64,000 nt of DNA, taken from positions 1 through 64,000 of the forward strand of contig JAKSMV010000016.1 in assembly GCA_024400425.1 (NCBI GenBank). Reading direction: 5' to 3'. The notes beneath the pieces were generated by a model, which was not told the origin of the DNA, did not search any database, and saw nothing but the letters and a program-made list of their open reading frames with translations. A program made the translations under genes and the position numbers. Positions 6,500-15,205 of the stretch are shown here, one piece after another. The DNA is from Bacteroidales bacterium. GTDB lineage: Bacteria; Bacteroidota; Bacteroidia; Bacteroidales; F082. Numbering within the stretch: position 1 is the first letter of the stretch; each line of letters begins with the position of its first letter.

Positions 6500-8344
6500 A
6501 TGAAATTTCCGAGAGTTCACTTTGTTGAATTTCCTATTTTAGCGGTCTCAAAACGAGCCGATTTCGTGGTACGACAAAAAATAGACAAATGGGTTGACCA
6601 ATTCAACGCGTGGCGGAAAGAACATCTTACCGACCGACGTTTCTTGCTGTTAATCAGTATTCCAACTGGTTTTCTGGCAGGTTTGGCTGCTGTCGTCATC
6701 AAGAAACTGGCACATGGCATCCGCGATTTGGTGCTCATCGTGCATTTTGAATATTCCGATCTTCTGTATTTCGTCTATCCCGCCATCGGCATCCTGCTCA
6801 CCATTCTATTCTGCAAGTTCATACTGAAAAAGAATGTAGGGCACGGCATTCCAGGAATCCTTTATGCCTTGGCAAAAAACAAAGGGAAAGTGGATAAGAG
6901 CAGCATGTGGTCTTCCATCATAACAAGCTCGCTGACAGTAGGTTTTGGTGGTTCTGTCGGTTTGGAAGGTCCCTCGGTATCGACAGGCGCTTCCATCGGT
7001 TCCAACATCGGGCAGTTGCTCAAACTCGACTATCGACACACCGTTTTGCTCATTGGAATGGGTGGTGCGGCAGCGGTTGCCGCTATTTTCCAGGCACCAA
7101 TCACAGGCGTTGTGTTTGCCTTGGAAGTATTGATGATCGACTTGTCGCTCAACGCACTTGTACCTATCATCGTGTCGTCATTTACCGCCATCCTGACCTC
7201 ATATCTATTTCTGGGTCAGACCGTTGAATACCCGACAGCCATCAGCGAAGGCTTTATTCCTGCCAATGCAATCTTCTACATCGGATTAGGCGTTTTTGCC
7301 GGATTGGTATCGGCCTATTTCCTGAGAGTGACATTCAATGTCGAAAAACGATTCAAACAAGTGGAATCGCCATGGAAACGGTTTTTTGTTGGCGCTACAC
7401 TTTTGGGATTGCTTATCTACCTCTTTCCTGCGCTTTACGGCGAAGGCTATGAGGCCATCAACTCAGCCTTGCGCGGCGATTACAGTCCCATCTTTGGCAA
7501 CCCATTCTTTGCGCGATTCAAAGGCATTGATTGGGTGACACTTTTGCTTTTTGCTGGCATCATCCTACTGAAAGCCTTTGCCACAGCATTCACCTTCGGA
7601 GCAGGCGGCGTAGGTGGCACCTTTGCTCCTGCCCTATTCCTTGGTGCTTTCTCAGGATTATTCTTCGCATTGACAATGAACTATTTAGGCATTGCCAATC
7701 TCGATCCTGCCAAATTTGCATTAGTGGGCATGAGCGGTTTGGTGGCAGGTATGCTTCACGCCCCGCTGACGGGTATCTTCCTCATTGCCGAAATCACGAA
7801 TGGCTATGCGCTCATTGTCCCGCTGATGATTGTCTCGGCTTTGGCATACGCCGTCAACAGGCTGTTTTTCAGCTATTCAGTCTATACCAATTCGGTGGCT
7901 GAGCAAGGTGTTGAAGTGACGCACAACAAAGATAAGAGTATTCTTAACATGATGGTTGTCAACCAATTGATTGAGACCAACTTCAGCACAATCGACCCAA
8001 ACTGCACCTTCAGCGACTTGCTTCCTTTGATTTCCTCATCAAAGCGCAACATCTTCCCTGTAGTTGACAAGCATGGCGTTTTTTGCGGCCATGTCCTTTT
8101 CGACGACATCCGCAGCATACTGTTCGACGAGAGTTATTATGACAAGTCGATTCAAGATTTCGCCGTCTTGCCCAACTACACCATCAATCCCGAGGAACCC
8201 ATGGCGAAAATCGTAAAGAAATTCGAGGAATATGGAAAATACAACATCCCAGTCATCAAAAACGGGAAATACTTGGGCTATATGTCGCGCGCCAATGTAT
8301 TCTCAGCCTACCGCAATATGCTGAGTGAGATTTCGGAAGATTGA
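6500..8344 (+). CDS. ClC family chloride channel/transporter with CBS pair
   Basis: Encodes 614 residues. Inner-membrane ClC protein moving chloride, or exchanging it for protons. The anion-pathway motifs GHGIP (114-118) and GLEGP (154-158) are present, with the gating Glu at E156. The internal proton Glu of exchangers is matched by E209 in FALEV, which favours a Cl-/H+ antiporter. Two cytoplasmic CBS domains (about 475-605), usually nucleotide-binding, follow the membrane part. ATG 6500 is the only ATG upstream of the first membrane helix, but the N-terminus is longer than usual, so a GTG near 6567 is an alternative. Its stop abuts the stop of tadA on the other strand. Confidence 0.93.
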   Translation: MKFPRVHFVEFPILAVSKRADFVVRQKIDKWVDQFNAWRKEHLTDRRFLLLISIPTGFLAGLAAVVIKKLAHGIRDLVLIVHFEYSDLLYFVYPAIGILLTILFCKFILKKNVGHGIPGILYALAKNKGKVDKSSMWSSIITSSLTVGFGGSVGLEGPSVSTGASIGSNIGQLLKLDYRHTVLLIGMGGAAAVAAIFQAPITGVVFALEVLMIDLSLNALVPIIVSSFTAILTSYLFLGQTVEYPTAISEGFIPANAIFYIGLGVFAGLVSAYFLRVTFNVEKRFKQVESPWKRFFVGATLLGLLIYLFPALYGEGYEAINSALRGDYSPIFGNPFFARFKGIDWVTLLLFAGIILLKAFATAFTFGAGGVGGTFAPALFLGAFSGLFFALTMNYLGIANLDPAKFALVGMSGLVAGMLHAPLTGIFLIAEITNGYALIVPLMIVSALAYAVNRLFFSYSVYTNSVAEQGVEVTHNKDKSILNMMVVNQLIETNFSTIDPNCTFSDLLPLISSSKRNIFPVVDKHGVFCGHVLFDDIRSILFDESYYDKSIQDFAVLPNYTINPEEPMAKIVKKFEEYGKYNIPVIKNGKYLGYMSRANVFSAYRNMLSEISED

Positions 8345-8788
8345 TTACCGTTTTTTCTTGAAAAAGTCAGTAAGCAAAGCAAGACACTCATCTTTCATGA
8401 GGCCAGATAGAACTTTCGTCTTGGGGTGAAGCATATTCCCGAAACGTGAGAAACCGTTCTTTGGGTCATCGGCCGCCCAAACGATTTTCCCGATATGCGA
8501 ATGGCAAAGCGCACCCGCACACATGGGACAAGGTTCCAATGTTACATATAACGTACACTCATCCAAATATTTAGCGCCAAGTGAATTGGCTGCCGCTGTG
8601 ATAGCCAGCATTTCTGCATGAGCCGTTACATCATTCAACATTTCGGTTTGGTTATGAGTGCGAGCCAGCACCTTGTTGTTGCACACGATGACCGCACCAA
8701 TCGGAATCTCATTGGCTTCCAGGGCTTTTTGGGCTTCCTGATAGGCCAATTTCATGAAATATTCGTCGGAAAAAACGCTCAGTGTCAT
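8345..8788 (-). CDS. tadA: tRNA-specific adenosine deaminase (nucleoside deaminase family)
   Basis: Encodes 147 residues. Converts adenosine-34 of tRNA-Arg to inosine. Zinc-deaminase signature complete: H57 and the catalytic E59 in TAHAEML, and C87/C90 in PCPMC. The length is typical for TadA. ATG 8788 starts 8 nt after the stop of the upstream amidase gene; a further upstream ATG would overlap that gene. It is the last gene of the six-gene operon promoted near 15.2 kb. Confidence 0.9.
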   Translation of the reverse strand: MTLSVFSDEYFMKLAYQEAQKALEANEIPIGAVIVCNNKVLARTHNQTEMLNDVTAHAEMLAITAAANSLGAKYLDECTLYVTLEPCPMCAGALCHSHIGKIVWAADDPKNGFSRFGNMLHPKTKVLSGLMKDECLALLTDFFKKKR

Positions 8789-8796
8789 GGCTTTGC

Positions 8797-9588
8797 TTAT
8801 TGAACGGTGTAATGGTCCCAATCGGGTCCCAACGGGAATTTTTCACGGAAATGCGTCAGTTTTTCGGCACTCAAAGTGCAATGCGCCACGCCTTCATGGT
8901 AAGCCTCGACCTTCGAAATGACTTCGCCGCGGGCGTTCACCACCTGCGATTCGCCGCTGTAATGCAAGCCGTTCAGGTCGTCGCCGATGCGGTTCACACC
9001 TATTATGTATGCTTGGTTTTCGATGGCACGCGCCACCAAAAGTCCGTTCCACACAATCATTCTTGAATCGGGGAAGTTGGCCAGATAGAAAGCCAAATCG
9101 TATTCATATTGTCCGTTTTCGTAGCGATTGCGAGCCCAAACGGGGAAACGCACATCGTAGCACACCATGGGACGGATTCGCCAACCTTTTAGTTCGACAA
9201 CAAGTTGATTTTCACCTTTTTCTACCAGTTGGTTTTCACCGCCAATACTGAATGGATGACGTTTGAAATAGAGTTCATACGAGCCATCAGGGCGCATCCA
9301 GACGAGTGCATTTCGGTATTTTCCATCAATTTCGAGAAGGAAAGTGCCGCAAATCACGGCATTCTTATCGTGCGCTTTAATGCGCAGCCAATTCATCGTT
9401 TCGCCATCAAGAGGCTCGGCAAATTGCCGTGGGTCGACGGGAAAAGCCGTGGTGAAGGTCTCAGGCAGCAGAATCAGGTCGGTGCCTGGCTGCACTTTGT
9501 CGAGCAGATTAGAGAAGTTTTCAAGGTTTGCGGCCTTGTCCTCCCAGCGAAGGTCGGTCTGTATGTAGGCGATGTTGAGGTTTTGCAT
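8797..9588 (-). CDS. omega-amidase-type carbon-nitrogen hydrolase
   Basis: Encodes 263 residues of the nitrilase superfamily with the catalytic triad E43 (LLPETF), K109 (LYFKRHPF) and C143 (MVCYDVRFP). Its order and length match the YafV/NIT2 branch, which hydrolyses 2-oxoglutaramate or 2-oxosuccinamate, repairing by-products of glutamine and asparagine transaminases in the cytoplasm. ATG 9588 shares one base with the stop of the MBOAT gene (TGATG), so translation is coupled. Upstream extension would only run antisense-like through the MBOAT coding region. Its presence in an envelope operon may be positional only. Confidence 0.87.
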   Translation of the reverse strand: MQNLNIAYIQTDLRWEDKAANLENFSNLLDKVQPGTDLILLPETFTTAFPVDPRQFAEPLDGETMNWLRIKAHDKNAVICGTFLLEIDGKYRNALVWMRPDGSYELYFKRHPFSIGGENQLVEKGENQLVVELKGWRIRPMVCYDVRFPVWARNRYENGQYEYDLAFYLANFPDSRMIVWNGLLVARAIENQAYIIGVNRIGDDLNGLHYSGESQVVNARGEVISKVEAYHEGVAHCTLSAEKLTHFREKFPLGPDWDHYTVQ

Positions 9589-11459
9589 CAGAATTGGAAA
9601 TAAATGAATGCCTGTAGGTCGGCGGTAATGAACTGATAGACGATGAACACGACCAGAGCCGTCACCAAAACCATCAACGGAAGCGGCATACGTGTGAACC
9701 AAATGCGATAGCGGCGCTTGAAGTTTTCGGGCAGCCAATGGATGACGAGGCCGAAGATGATGAGTGCAAACACTTTCCAATAATTCAAGGCAATGTCGGG
9801 TATCACACTCAAATCCCATTTACTACCAATCTGGTTAACCATGTTCTTTGCCGTGTTCCAAGCGGTTTCGTTGGCTTCTACAGGGTCGAGGTTCGAGCCG
9901 CTGCGGAAGAAGAGTCGCGTAAAGGTGATGAAGGTAAAAGTCTGGAAGATAGCCCAAGCATCTTGCAGCCATTGCCAAGGTCGCTTCCCTCCCAAGAGAC
10001 TATAACTCAAGCGGATGAAGTTACCTGCAAAGACGATGAGGCACCACACGAAGAGCATGTTGAACACTGGCAATGGATAGTAGTAGGTCAAGGCGGCCAA
10101 AGCCAATGTCACAAGGAACATGAACCAAGTGCGCACCTGAACCGACCAATCGCGCCAGAACTTGTAGAAAATCATGCCGATGCCATTCAATCCGCCCCAA
10201 ATCATGAAGTTCCACGATGCGCCGTGCCATAGACCGCCAAGCAACATGGTATCCATCGAGTTGATGTTGGTCGTAATCTTCCTGCGCTTTTCGGGTTTGA
10301 AGATAGCCACCAAACCCACGATGAGCGCCACCACAGCCACACCCAAAGCCACCCACCAGCTTCCCGACAGGAAGGAGGCGATGCCAGCAATAACGATGAT
10401 GATGCAGAACGAGCCGAAAGTAGCATTGCGGTTGCCACCCAACGGGATGTAGAGATAATCCTGCAACCAACGCGACAACGAGATGTGCCAACGTTTCCAA
10501 AACTCGCCCGGATTCTTGGCCTTATACGGTGAATTGAAGTTCTGAGGCAAATAGAAGCCCATCAGCATGGCCACACCAATGGCGATGTCAGTATAACCCG
10601 AAAAGTCTGCATACACTTGCAGCGAATATCCGAAGAGGGCGCAAAGGTTCTCGAAGCCGGAATAAAGCAACGGATTGTCGAAAACGCGGTCCACGAAATT
10701 CACAGCGATATAGTCGCTCAACACGATTTTCTTGATTAAGCCATTCAGAATCCAGAACATGGCAATGCCAAATTGTCTGCGACTGAGGAAATATTTCTTG
10801 TGAAGCTGCGGGATGAACTCGTTGGCTCTCACGATAGGTCCGGCCACCAGTTGAGGGAAGAAACTTACATAGAAACCGAAGTCGAAGATGTTGCGCACAG
10901 GCTCGATGCGACGGCGATACACATCCATGATGTAGCTGATGGCCTGGAAGGTATAGAACGAGATACCCACAGGCAAAAGGATATTATCGACACTGAAACT
11001 GTTGCTCCCCGTCAGTTCGTTGCCAATCCACGAGAACACGTCAAACACACGAAATTCCGTACCCAAAAGGCTGTTAACCACATCGGTAATGAAATAAGCA
11101 TATTTGAAGTAGCACAAAGTGGAAAGGTTGACGATGACACTGAATGCCAGCACAAGGTTTCGGCTGCTGTCCTTCTTCCGCGAATGAAGCCATTTGCCCG
11201 CCACAAAATTGTATAAAGTGATGAAAAGCAGCAGCAAGGTAAAAAGTCCACTGGTCTTATAGTAGAAAAACAGACTGACAAAAAACAGGTAGGTGTTACG
11301 CAACAGGCACTTGTTCTTGAAGATACAGAAAAACGCAAACACGATAGCGAAAAACGCCCAGAAGTAGAACTGGGTGAACAGCAAGGGGTGAGCCTGATCG
11401 AACGAGAACAGGTTCGCGAAGAAATCCTTTACTACGGGTAAAATGTCATTCATCATCAT
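9588..11459 (-). CDS. MBOAT family O-acyltransferase (AlgI/DltB-like)
   Basis: Encodes 623 residues with about twelve membrane helices. MBOAT proteins pass an acyl group, usually acetyl, across the inner membrane onto polysaccharides, teichoic acids or peptidoglycan. The family signature with the catalytic His is LWHGASWNF, preceded by FWKRWHISLSRW. It is longer than typical AlgI (about 480-520) because of an extra hydrophobic segment after the FWKRW motif and a C-terminal membrane tail. It begins with three consecutive ATGs (11459, 11456, 11453) that overlap the stop of the upstream SGNH gene. With two SGNH genes before it, it fits the two-component acyl-transfer logic of AlgI/AlgJ or PatA/PatB. 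Confidence 0.93.
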   Translation of the reverse strand: MMMNDILPVVKDFFANLFSFDQAHPLLFTQFYFWAFFAIVFAFFCIFKNKCLLRNTYLFFVSLFFYYKTSGLFTLLLLFITLYNFVAGKWLHSRKKDSSRNLVLAFSVIVNLSTLCYFKYAYFITDVVNSLLGTEFRVFDVFSWIGNELTGSNSFSVDNILLPVGISFYTFQAISYIMDVYRRRIEPVRNIFDFGFYVSFFPQLVAGPIVRANEFIPQLHKKYFLSRRQFGIAMFWILNGLIKKIVLSDYIAVNFVDRVFDNPLLYSGFENLCALFGYSLQVYADFSGYTDIAIGVAMLMGFYLPQNFNSPYKAKNPGEFWKRWHISLSRWLQDYLYIPLGGNRNATFGSFCIIIVIAGIASFLSGSWWVALGVAVVALIVGLVAIFKPEKRRKITTNINSMDTMLLGGLWHGASWNFMIWGGLNGIGMIFYKFWRDWSVQVRTWFMFLVTLALAALTYYYPLPVFNMLFVWCLIVFAGNFIRLSYSLLGGKRPWQWLQDAWAIFQTFTFITFTRLFFRSGSNLDPVEANETAWNTAKNMVNQIGSKWDLSVIPDIALNYWKVFALIIFGLVIHWLPENFKRRYRIWFTRMPLPLMVLVTALVVFIVYQFITADLQAFIYFQF

Positions 11460-12724
11460 CGCTTTGCATTCTGTCTTACATGGTCCATATAACTTTCGAG
11501 AAAGGCATTATAAAGCAAATCGCCCATCAACTGATAACCATCGGCTGTAAAATGCACTTTATCTTTTTGTGCAAGCTTGGCTTTTTCCCAAGCCTTCATC
11601 GATTCGAGGCCTCCCATGATATAGAATTGGTCCCAAACAGCAGCATCATATTTCTTGCCTAACTCCAAAAAAGCCTCTTGCACAACCTTCCCGTTGGTAT
11701 TGACTGCATATTTCTTTTTCTTCACGCGCTTGTAGCTGTCGTTGTTGGTGATGAAAAGCAACGCGCAATCGGGATTGACACGGCGAATGGCGGCAATCAG
11801 CAAGTCATAGTTATGCTTGAAAGTATCCTTGTCGAAATCGCTGGCAGAAGCGTCGTTAATGCCAATGCCAAAGATCACCAAGTCGGGCTTGATGAGCTGA
11901 AGGTCGCGCTCGAAGTTGTCGCAACGCAGATAGGACGGCAAACTCGCACCATTGACGCCAATGCCATGCACATTGATGCCCGTCATGCCGTTTTCGAGCA
12001 AGATGCCTGTCAACACAAACTCATCATCGACAGCGTTGACCTTGATACAGATTGAATCGGTGAACGAAGGCAGGCGAAACACAAACGAATCTTTGTCGGC
12101 GTTATGTTCGCCATCGATGGTCAAGCCATCATGTTCTACAACAGGAATCACATCATCGGTTTCGGAATAGCCCAGCACGGTAACTTTATTGAATACAAAT
12201 TCAGGGGTGATGGAAGAAGCCGACCGGGCACGGGTGATGATGCTGATGCTGGCTTCAGGGTCGGAAGTCCATACAGCGGCTCCAGCCAAGCCCATCGTCT
12301 TGTCGTAATCGCGAACCACGGCATTGCGACAATAGTCCCACTCGCCCGTATAATCTACCATAAAATGAGAAGGGTTGTTGGTTTTACCAGCCGAAAAAGG
12401 GAAGACAAAATACTGTCCGCCTATCAAATCGGGACTGATATTCATCAGGTTGTCGCGGAAACGCTGGGTAAAAGTGCCAGCCTGCACATGCGAACCACCG
12501 ATGTGCATGATGTTCACATTACCCTTGCCAAAGAAAACAACCGAGTCGAGCTTGTTGAAAAAACGCTCCATCATTGGGCTTTCGCCCGAAGGATATTGCA
12601 ATTCGTTATCATCGAAATTGGCAAAGCCAAAATCAGGAACTGGGCGTAGCAATGGTGTGGTTTGCCCGAATGTCATCAGGCAAGCCAAGGTCAAACCAAT
12701 GAAAAACAGCCCGCGTTTCATCAT
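11456..12724 (-). CDS. exported SGNH/GDSL hydrolase-like protein (422 aa)
   Basis: Signal peptide of about 20 residues ending near FGQ, so periplasmic. SGNH blocks: block I as HIGGSHVQAG (GGS rather than GDS, keeping the Ser), block III as GIGIND, and the terminal Asp-His pair as DKVHFTADGY. Such proteins beside an MBOAT transfer the exported acyl group to the polymer or remove it. The start overlaps the stop of the preceding SGNH gene by 4 nt (ATGA), and its stop overlaps the MBOAT start. Esterase versus transferase direction cannot be told from sequence. Confidence 0.87.
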   Translation of the reverse strand: MMKRGLFFIGLTLACLMTFGQTTPLLRPVPDFGFANFDDNELQYPSGESPMMERFFNKLDSVVFFGKGNVNIMHIGGSHVQAGTFTQRFRDNLMNISPDLIGGQYFVFPFSAGKTNNPSHFMVDYTGEWDYCRNAVVRDYDKTMGLAGAAVWTSDPEASISIITRARSASSITPEFVFNKVTVLGYSETDDVIPVVEHDGLTIDGEHNADKDSFVFRLPSFTDSICIKVNAVDDEFVLTGILLENGMTGINVHGIGVNGASLPSYLRCDNFERDLQLIKPDLVIFGIGINDASASDFDKDTFKHNYDLLIAAIRRVNPDCALLFITNNDSYKRVKKKKYAVNTNGKVVQEAFLELGKKYDAAVWDQFYIMGGLESMKAWEKAKLAQKDKVHFTADGYQLMGDLLYNAFLESYMDHVRQNAKR

Positions 12725-14238
12725 TTCCTAAAGGATTTATAAGGTTGGTAAGTAGGTGGTTGTGTGCGATAAAGCACGCGAAGCGAATCGATGGTCCTAT
12801 CTGAGTTGATGAACTCGATGACTTGGTCGCTCGGCACGCGCTGACGCAACTGATAGAAATCGTAATAAGTAGTGAACGACTTGGCGAGTTGAGAACCGAT
12901 TTCCTGTGCACCCGTAAAGGTGAAGTGGATGTAATCGGGACCAGCCAAAGGGGGTTGGTGTTTCACCCATTGTGCCATCGAGCCTTCGCCGCCCATCACG
13001 TGGAACATGTCCCAATAGGCCACATCGTTGCGCAGCGTCATGGCTTTCAGCGAGTCGTTGAGTTCAGGCAAGCCTTTCCAAGTGCCCATCTTGCCATTGT
13101 AGCTCTTGCCCATATCCGAAGGACCGATGAAAAGCAAAGTGGCTTGTGGCACCACGTTCTTTAGGTACTGAATCTGCTTTTCGAGTTCGTTCATGTAAGC
13201 GCCAACTTGTGCGGTGGAAGTGATGCCAGGCATACGGTTTCCGCCAAATTGGAGGATGATCATCTTAACGCCAAGCATTTCATACGATTGACGCAGCAGT
13301 TTCTCGTCGATGCGGGTGAAGATAGTACCCGAGCAGCCACGCAGTGCGACATTGTCTAAGGCAATGCCCGAGTTACCATCGAGCATCACGCCATAGATTT
13401 CGGCATTACCGTTGAAACTGATGGTACCGCGCTTCACGTTGGCTGGCAACTGCCACGAAATGATGGAGATGCTATCGCAAGCCGAAAGTGTTTTTGTTTC
13501 CGTCTTGATAGTATCGCAACGAAGCGATGCCGTAAAGCCTTGGCTATTGTGACCCAAAAGCACTGAAACTTTCGAAATCTGCTTCGACTTTTCAAGCGCA
13601 TGGGTATGATTGGATTGACTGAATGAGATGGAGCTTCCACTCACCACGTTGCCCATCTGAGTCAACACGCCATAGCGACCATTGGCAAGGCGCAGCGAGG
13701 CATCGCCGATGAGTGCATGACGGTCGATATTGGCATATTGTTGCGACACGGAGATGGTAGGCACAGTTTGGATGGCAGGAATCATGCTTGGGCCCGAACC
13801 ACCAAAAAACTCTTGCAACTGCTGACGCAGGACCGACGAGATGCGGTCCATCTCGATTTGCGAGTCGCCATAGTGCATGATACGATAGACCTTGCCTTCG
13901 GCTTGGGCCTTTTCGAGTTGGGCAAAAAGCGTATCGAAATACAGATAGTTATCGTTGGGCAGATAAATGCGGTTAGGATTGCCCTGAAGGTAATCGCGGA
14001 AAAAACGCATACTGTCGAGCAAGGTTTCGGAGCAAGTCATCTCGAAACTCTTGTTCACGTTATCCAACACGGCATCCACATCGACGACTTCTTCCTCGCC
14101 TTGAGCGGCCTGGGCCAAAGTCGGGAAACGCAAGTTGAATGAACCTATCTTGATGCCTTCAGCTGGCATGAAAAACCAACCCACACCAAGCAAAACAAAT
14201 ACACAAACAATAAAAAGTAAGATTCGTATTGACTTCAT
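12721..14238 (-). CDS. membrane-anchored SGNH/GDSL hydrolase-like protein (505 aa)
   Basis: N-terminal hydrophobic helix (about residues 4-26), likely an uncleaved anchor or signal, then a long linker and an SGNH domain. Block I is MHYGDSQIE, block III contains QFGGNR and the catalytic pair is DYIHFTF near residue 440, so all canonical residues are present. A beta-rich insert separates blocks I and III. It starts 4 nt inside the LysM gene (ATGA) and overlaps the next SGNH gene the same way. The two SGNH proteins share architecture but are clearly diverged, suggesting separate steps, for example transferase and partner or esterase. Confidence 0.87.
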   Translation of the reverse strand: MKSIRILLFIVCVFVLLGVGWFFMPAEGIKIGSFNLRFPTLAQAAQGEEEVVDVDAVLDNVNKSFEMTCSETLLDSMRFFRDYLQGNPNRIYLPNDNYLYFDTLFAQLEKAQAEGKVYRIMHYGDSQIEMDRISSVLRQQLQEFFGGSGPSMIPAIQTVPTISVSQQYANIDRHALIGDASLRLANGRYGVLTQMGNVVSGSSISFSQSNHTHALEKSKQISKVSVLLGHNSQGFTASLRCDTIKTETKTLSACDSISIISWQLPANVKRGTISFNGNAEIYGVMLDGNSGIALDNVALRGCSGTIFTRIDEKLLRQSYEMLGVKMIILQFGGNRMPGITSTAQVGAYMNELEKQIQYLKNVVPQATLLFIGPSDMGKSYNGKMGTWKGLPELNDSLKAMTLRNDVAYWDMFHVMGGEGSMAQWVKHQPPLAGPDYIHFTFTGAQEIGSQLAKSFTTYYDFYQLRQRVPSDQVIEFINSDRTIDSLRVLYRTQPPTYQPYKSFRK

Positions 14239-15173
14239 TTCTTTATTTTCAATTTCTGTCCTTCGCGGATAAAATCACTGTTCAAATTGTTCCATTTCAT
14301 CAAACTATCGACCGACACATGATACTTCTTGGCAATTTTACCAAGGTTATCGCCTTTCTTGATGGTATATGTCGAATAGTTTACCTTCGGTTTTACTGGT
14401 TCCGGTTCTGGATTTGGCTTCACTTCAGTCTTGGCGGTCTCTTCTTCTTTGAGTCTTTGGGCTTCAACGGCCAATCGTTTGGCTTCAGCCTTCTCGAAAC
14501 TGGCTAAAGCTTCGCTTTTCTGCTCTGGAGTGTAAGCGCTATAGACATAATCGTATGCGATGAAATCGCTGATGACATGTGAGTTGGCCAGCAAATCCTG
14601 TTCATAGAAATCCCAAAGGTCGAGGAAGTTATCGCTTCTGACTATGGCGCGCTGCAAGGCATTCGGGCTGTTGGAGAAGGCCAACATGCTCATCCACCAG
14701 TCGCCATATTGCTGATAAAGTTCCGAAAGGTAATCCAAGGCGGCCTTTGTGGATGATTCCACCGAGAGACGCTCATCACGTTCTTCGCTCACCTCAAGGC
14801 CATAGCGCAACGCCACCAAAGTAGGCAAGGCCCAGATGCCGCGGCAGTCGCCATTGGTGTAGTCCAACTGCATGGTGCTCATTGCAAGAGGCAGATACTT
14901 AATGGCATCCGGCATGTTTCGCTTTTGCAGTTCGGTCACGAAAAAGCTTTCGCATCTCAGAAACTCGCCCGAAAGCGGTTCCGACTGGAAAGCCATTATT
15001 TTGGGAACCAAAGCATCATCGTAGGGCAATGGCAATTCTTTCGTGGCAAGTTTCGAAAGCTGCCGTTCGATAGCCGATGCATCGGCATTTCGGGCACATG
15101 CTTCGCTAACGAGTGCCAAAAGCCCCGCGACAAAAACAGGTAAAAACTTTATTTTCAGCAGAATACCTTTCAA
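14235..15173 (-). CDS. LysM protein with degenerate lytic-transglycosylase domain
   Basis: Encodes 312 residues from the likely TTG start at 15173; the longer frame begins at a TTG inside the promoter box and there is no ATG before the domain. Signal peptide of about 25 residues. Residues 40-200 follow the MltD-type transglycosylase: KYLPLAMSTM, GDCRGIWALPTLVALRYGL and a helical repeat. The Glu of the usual LPLIES-type motif is replaced by Met (about residue 98), so cleavage of glycan strands is unlikely. A Lys/Glu/Pro-rich linker leads to one LysM (about 266-312), which binds peptidoglycan. As first gene of the operon it may anchor the acyl-transfer proteins at the wall. Confidence 0.82.
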   Translation of the reverse strand: MKGILLKIKFLPVFVAGLLALVSEACARNADASAIERQLSKLATKELPLPYDDALVPKIMAFQSEPLSGEFLRCESFFVTELQKRNMPDAIKYLPLAMSTMQLDYTNGDCRGIWALPTLVALRYGLEVSEERDERLSVESSTKAALDYLSELYQQYGDWWMSMLAFSNSPNALQRAIVRSDNFLDLWDFYEQDLLANSHVISDFIAYDYVYSAYTPEQKSEALASFEKAEAKRLAVEAQRLKEEETAKTEVKPNPEPEPVKPKVNYSTYTIKKGDNLGKIAKKYHVSVDSLMKWNNLNSDFIREGQKLKIKK

Positions 15174-15197
15174 AATAAATCCCTTGAATTGAGTCGG

Positions 15198-15205
15198 CAA
15201 AGGTA
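15198..15205 (-). promoter_or_regulatory. -7 box of the O-acylation operon
   Basis: TACCTTTG on the minus strand, 25 bases before the TTG at 15173. It is the only such box upstream of the six tightly packed genes down to 8345. Confidence 0.7.

Noticed and set aside
9589-9819. 77-codon extension of the omega-amidase
   Set aside because: It would overlap the MBOAT coding region in another frame, and the amidase fold begins exactly at ATG 9588.
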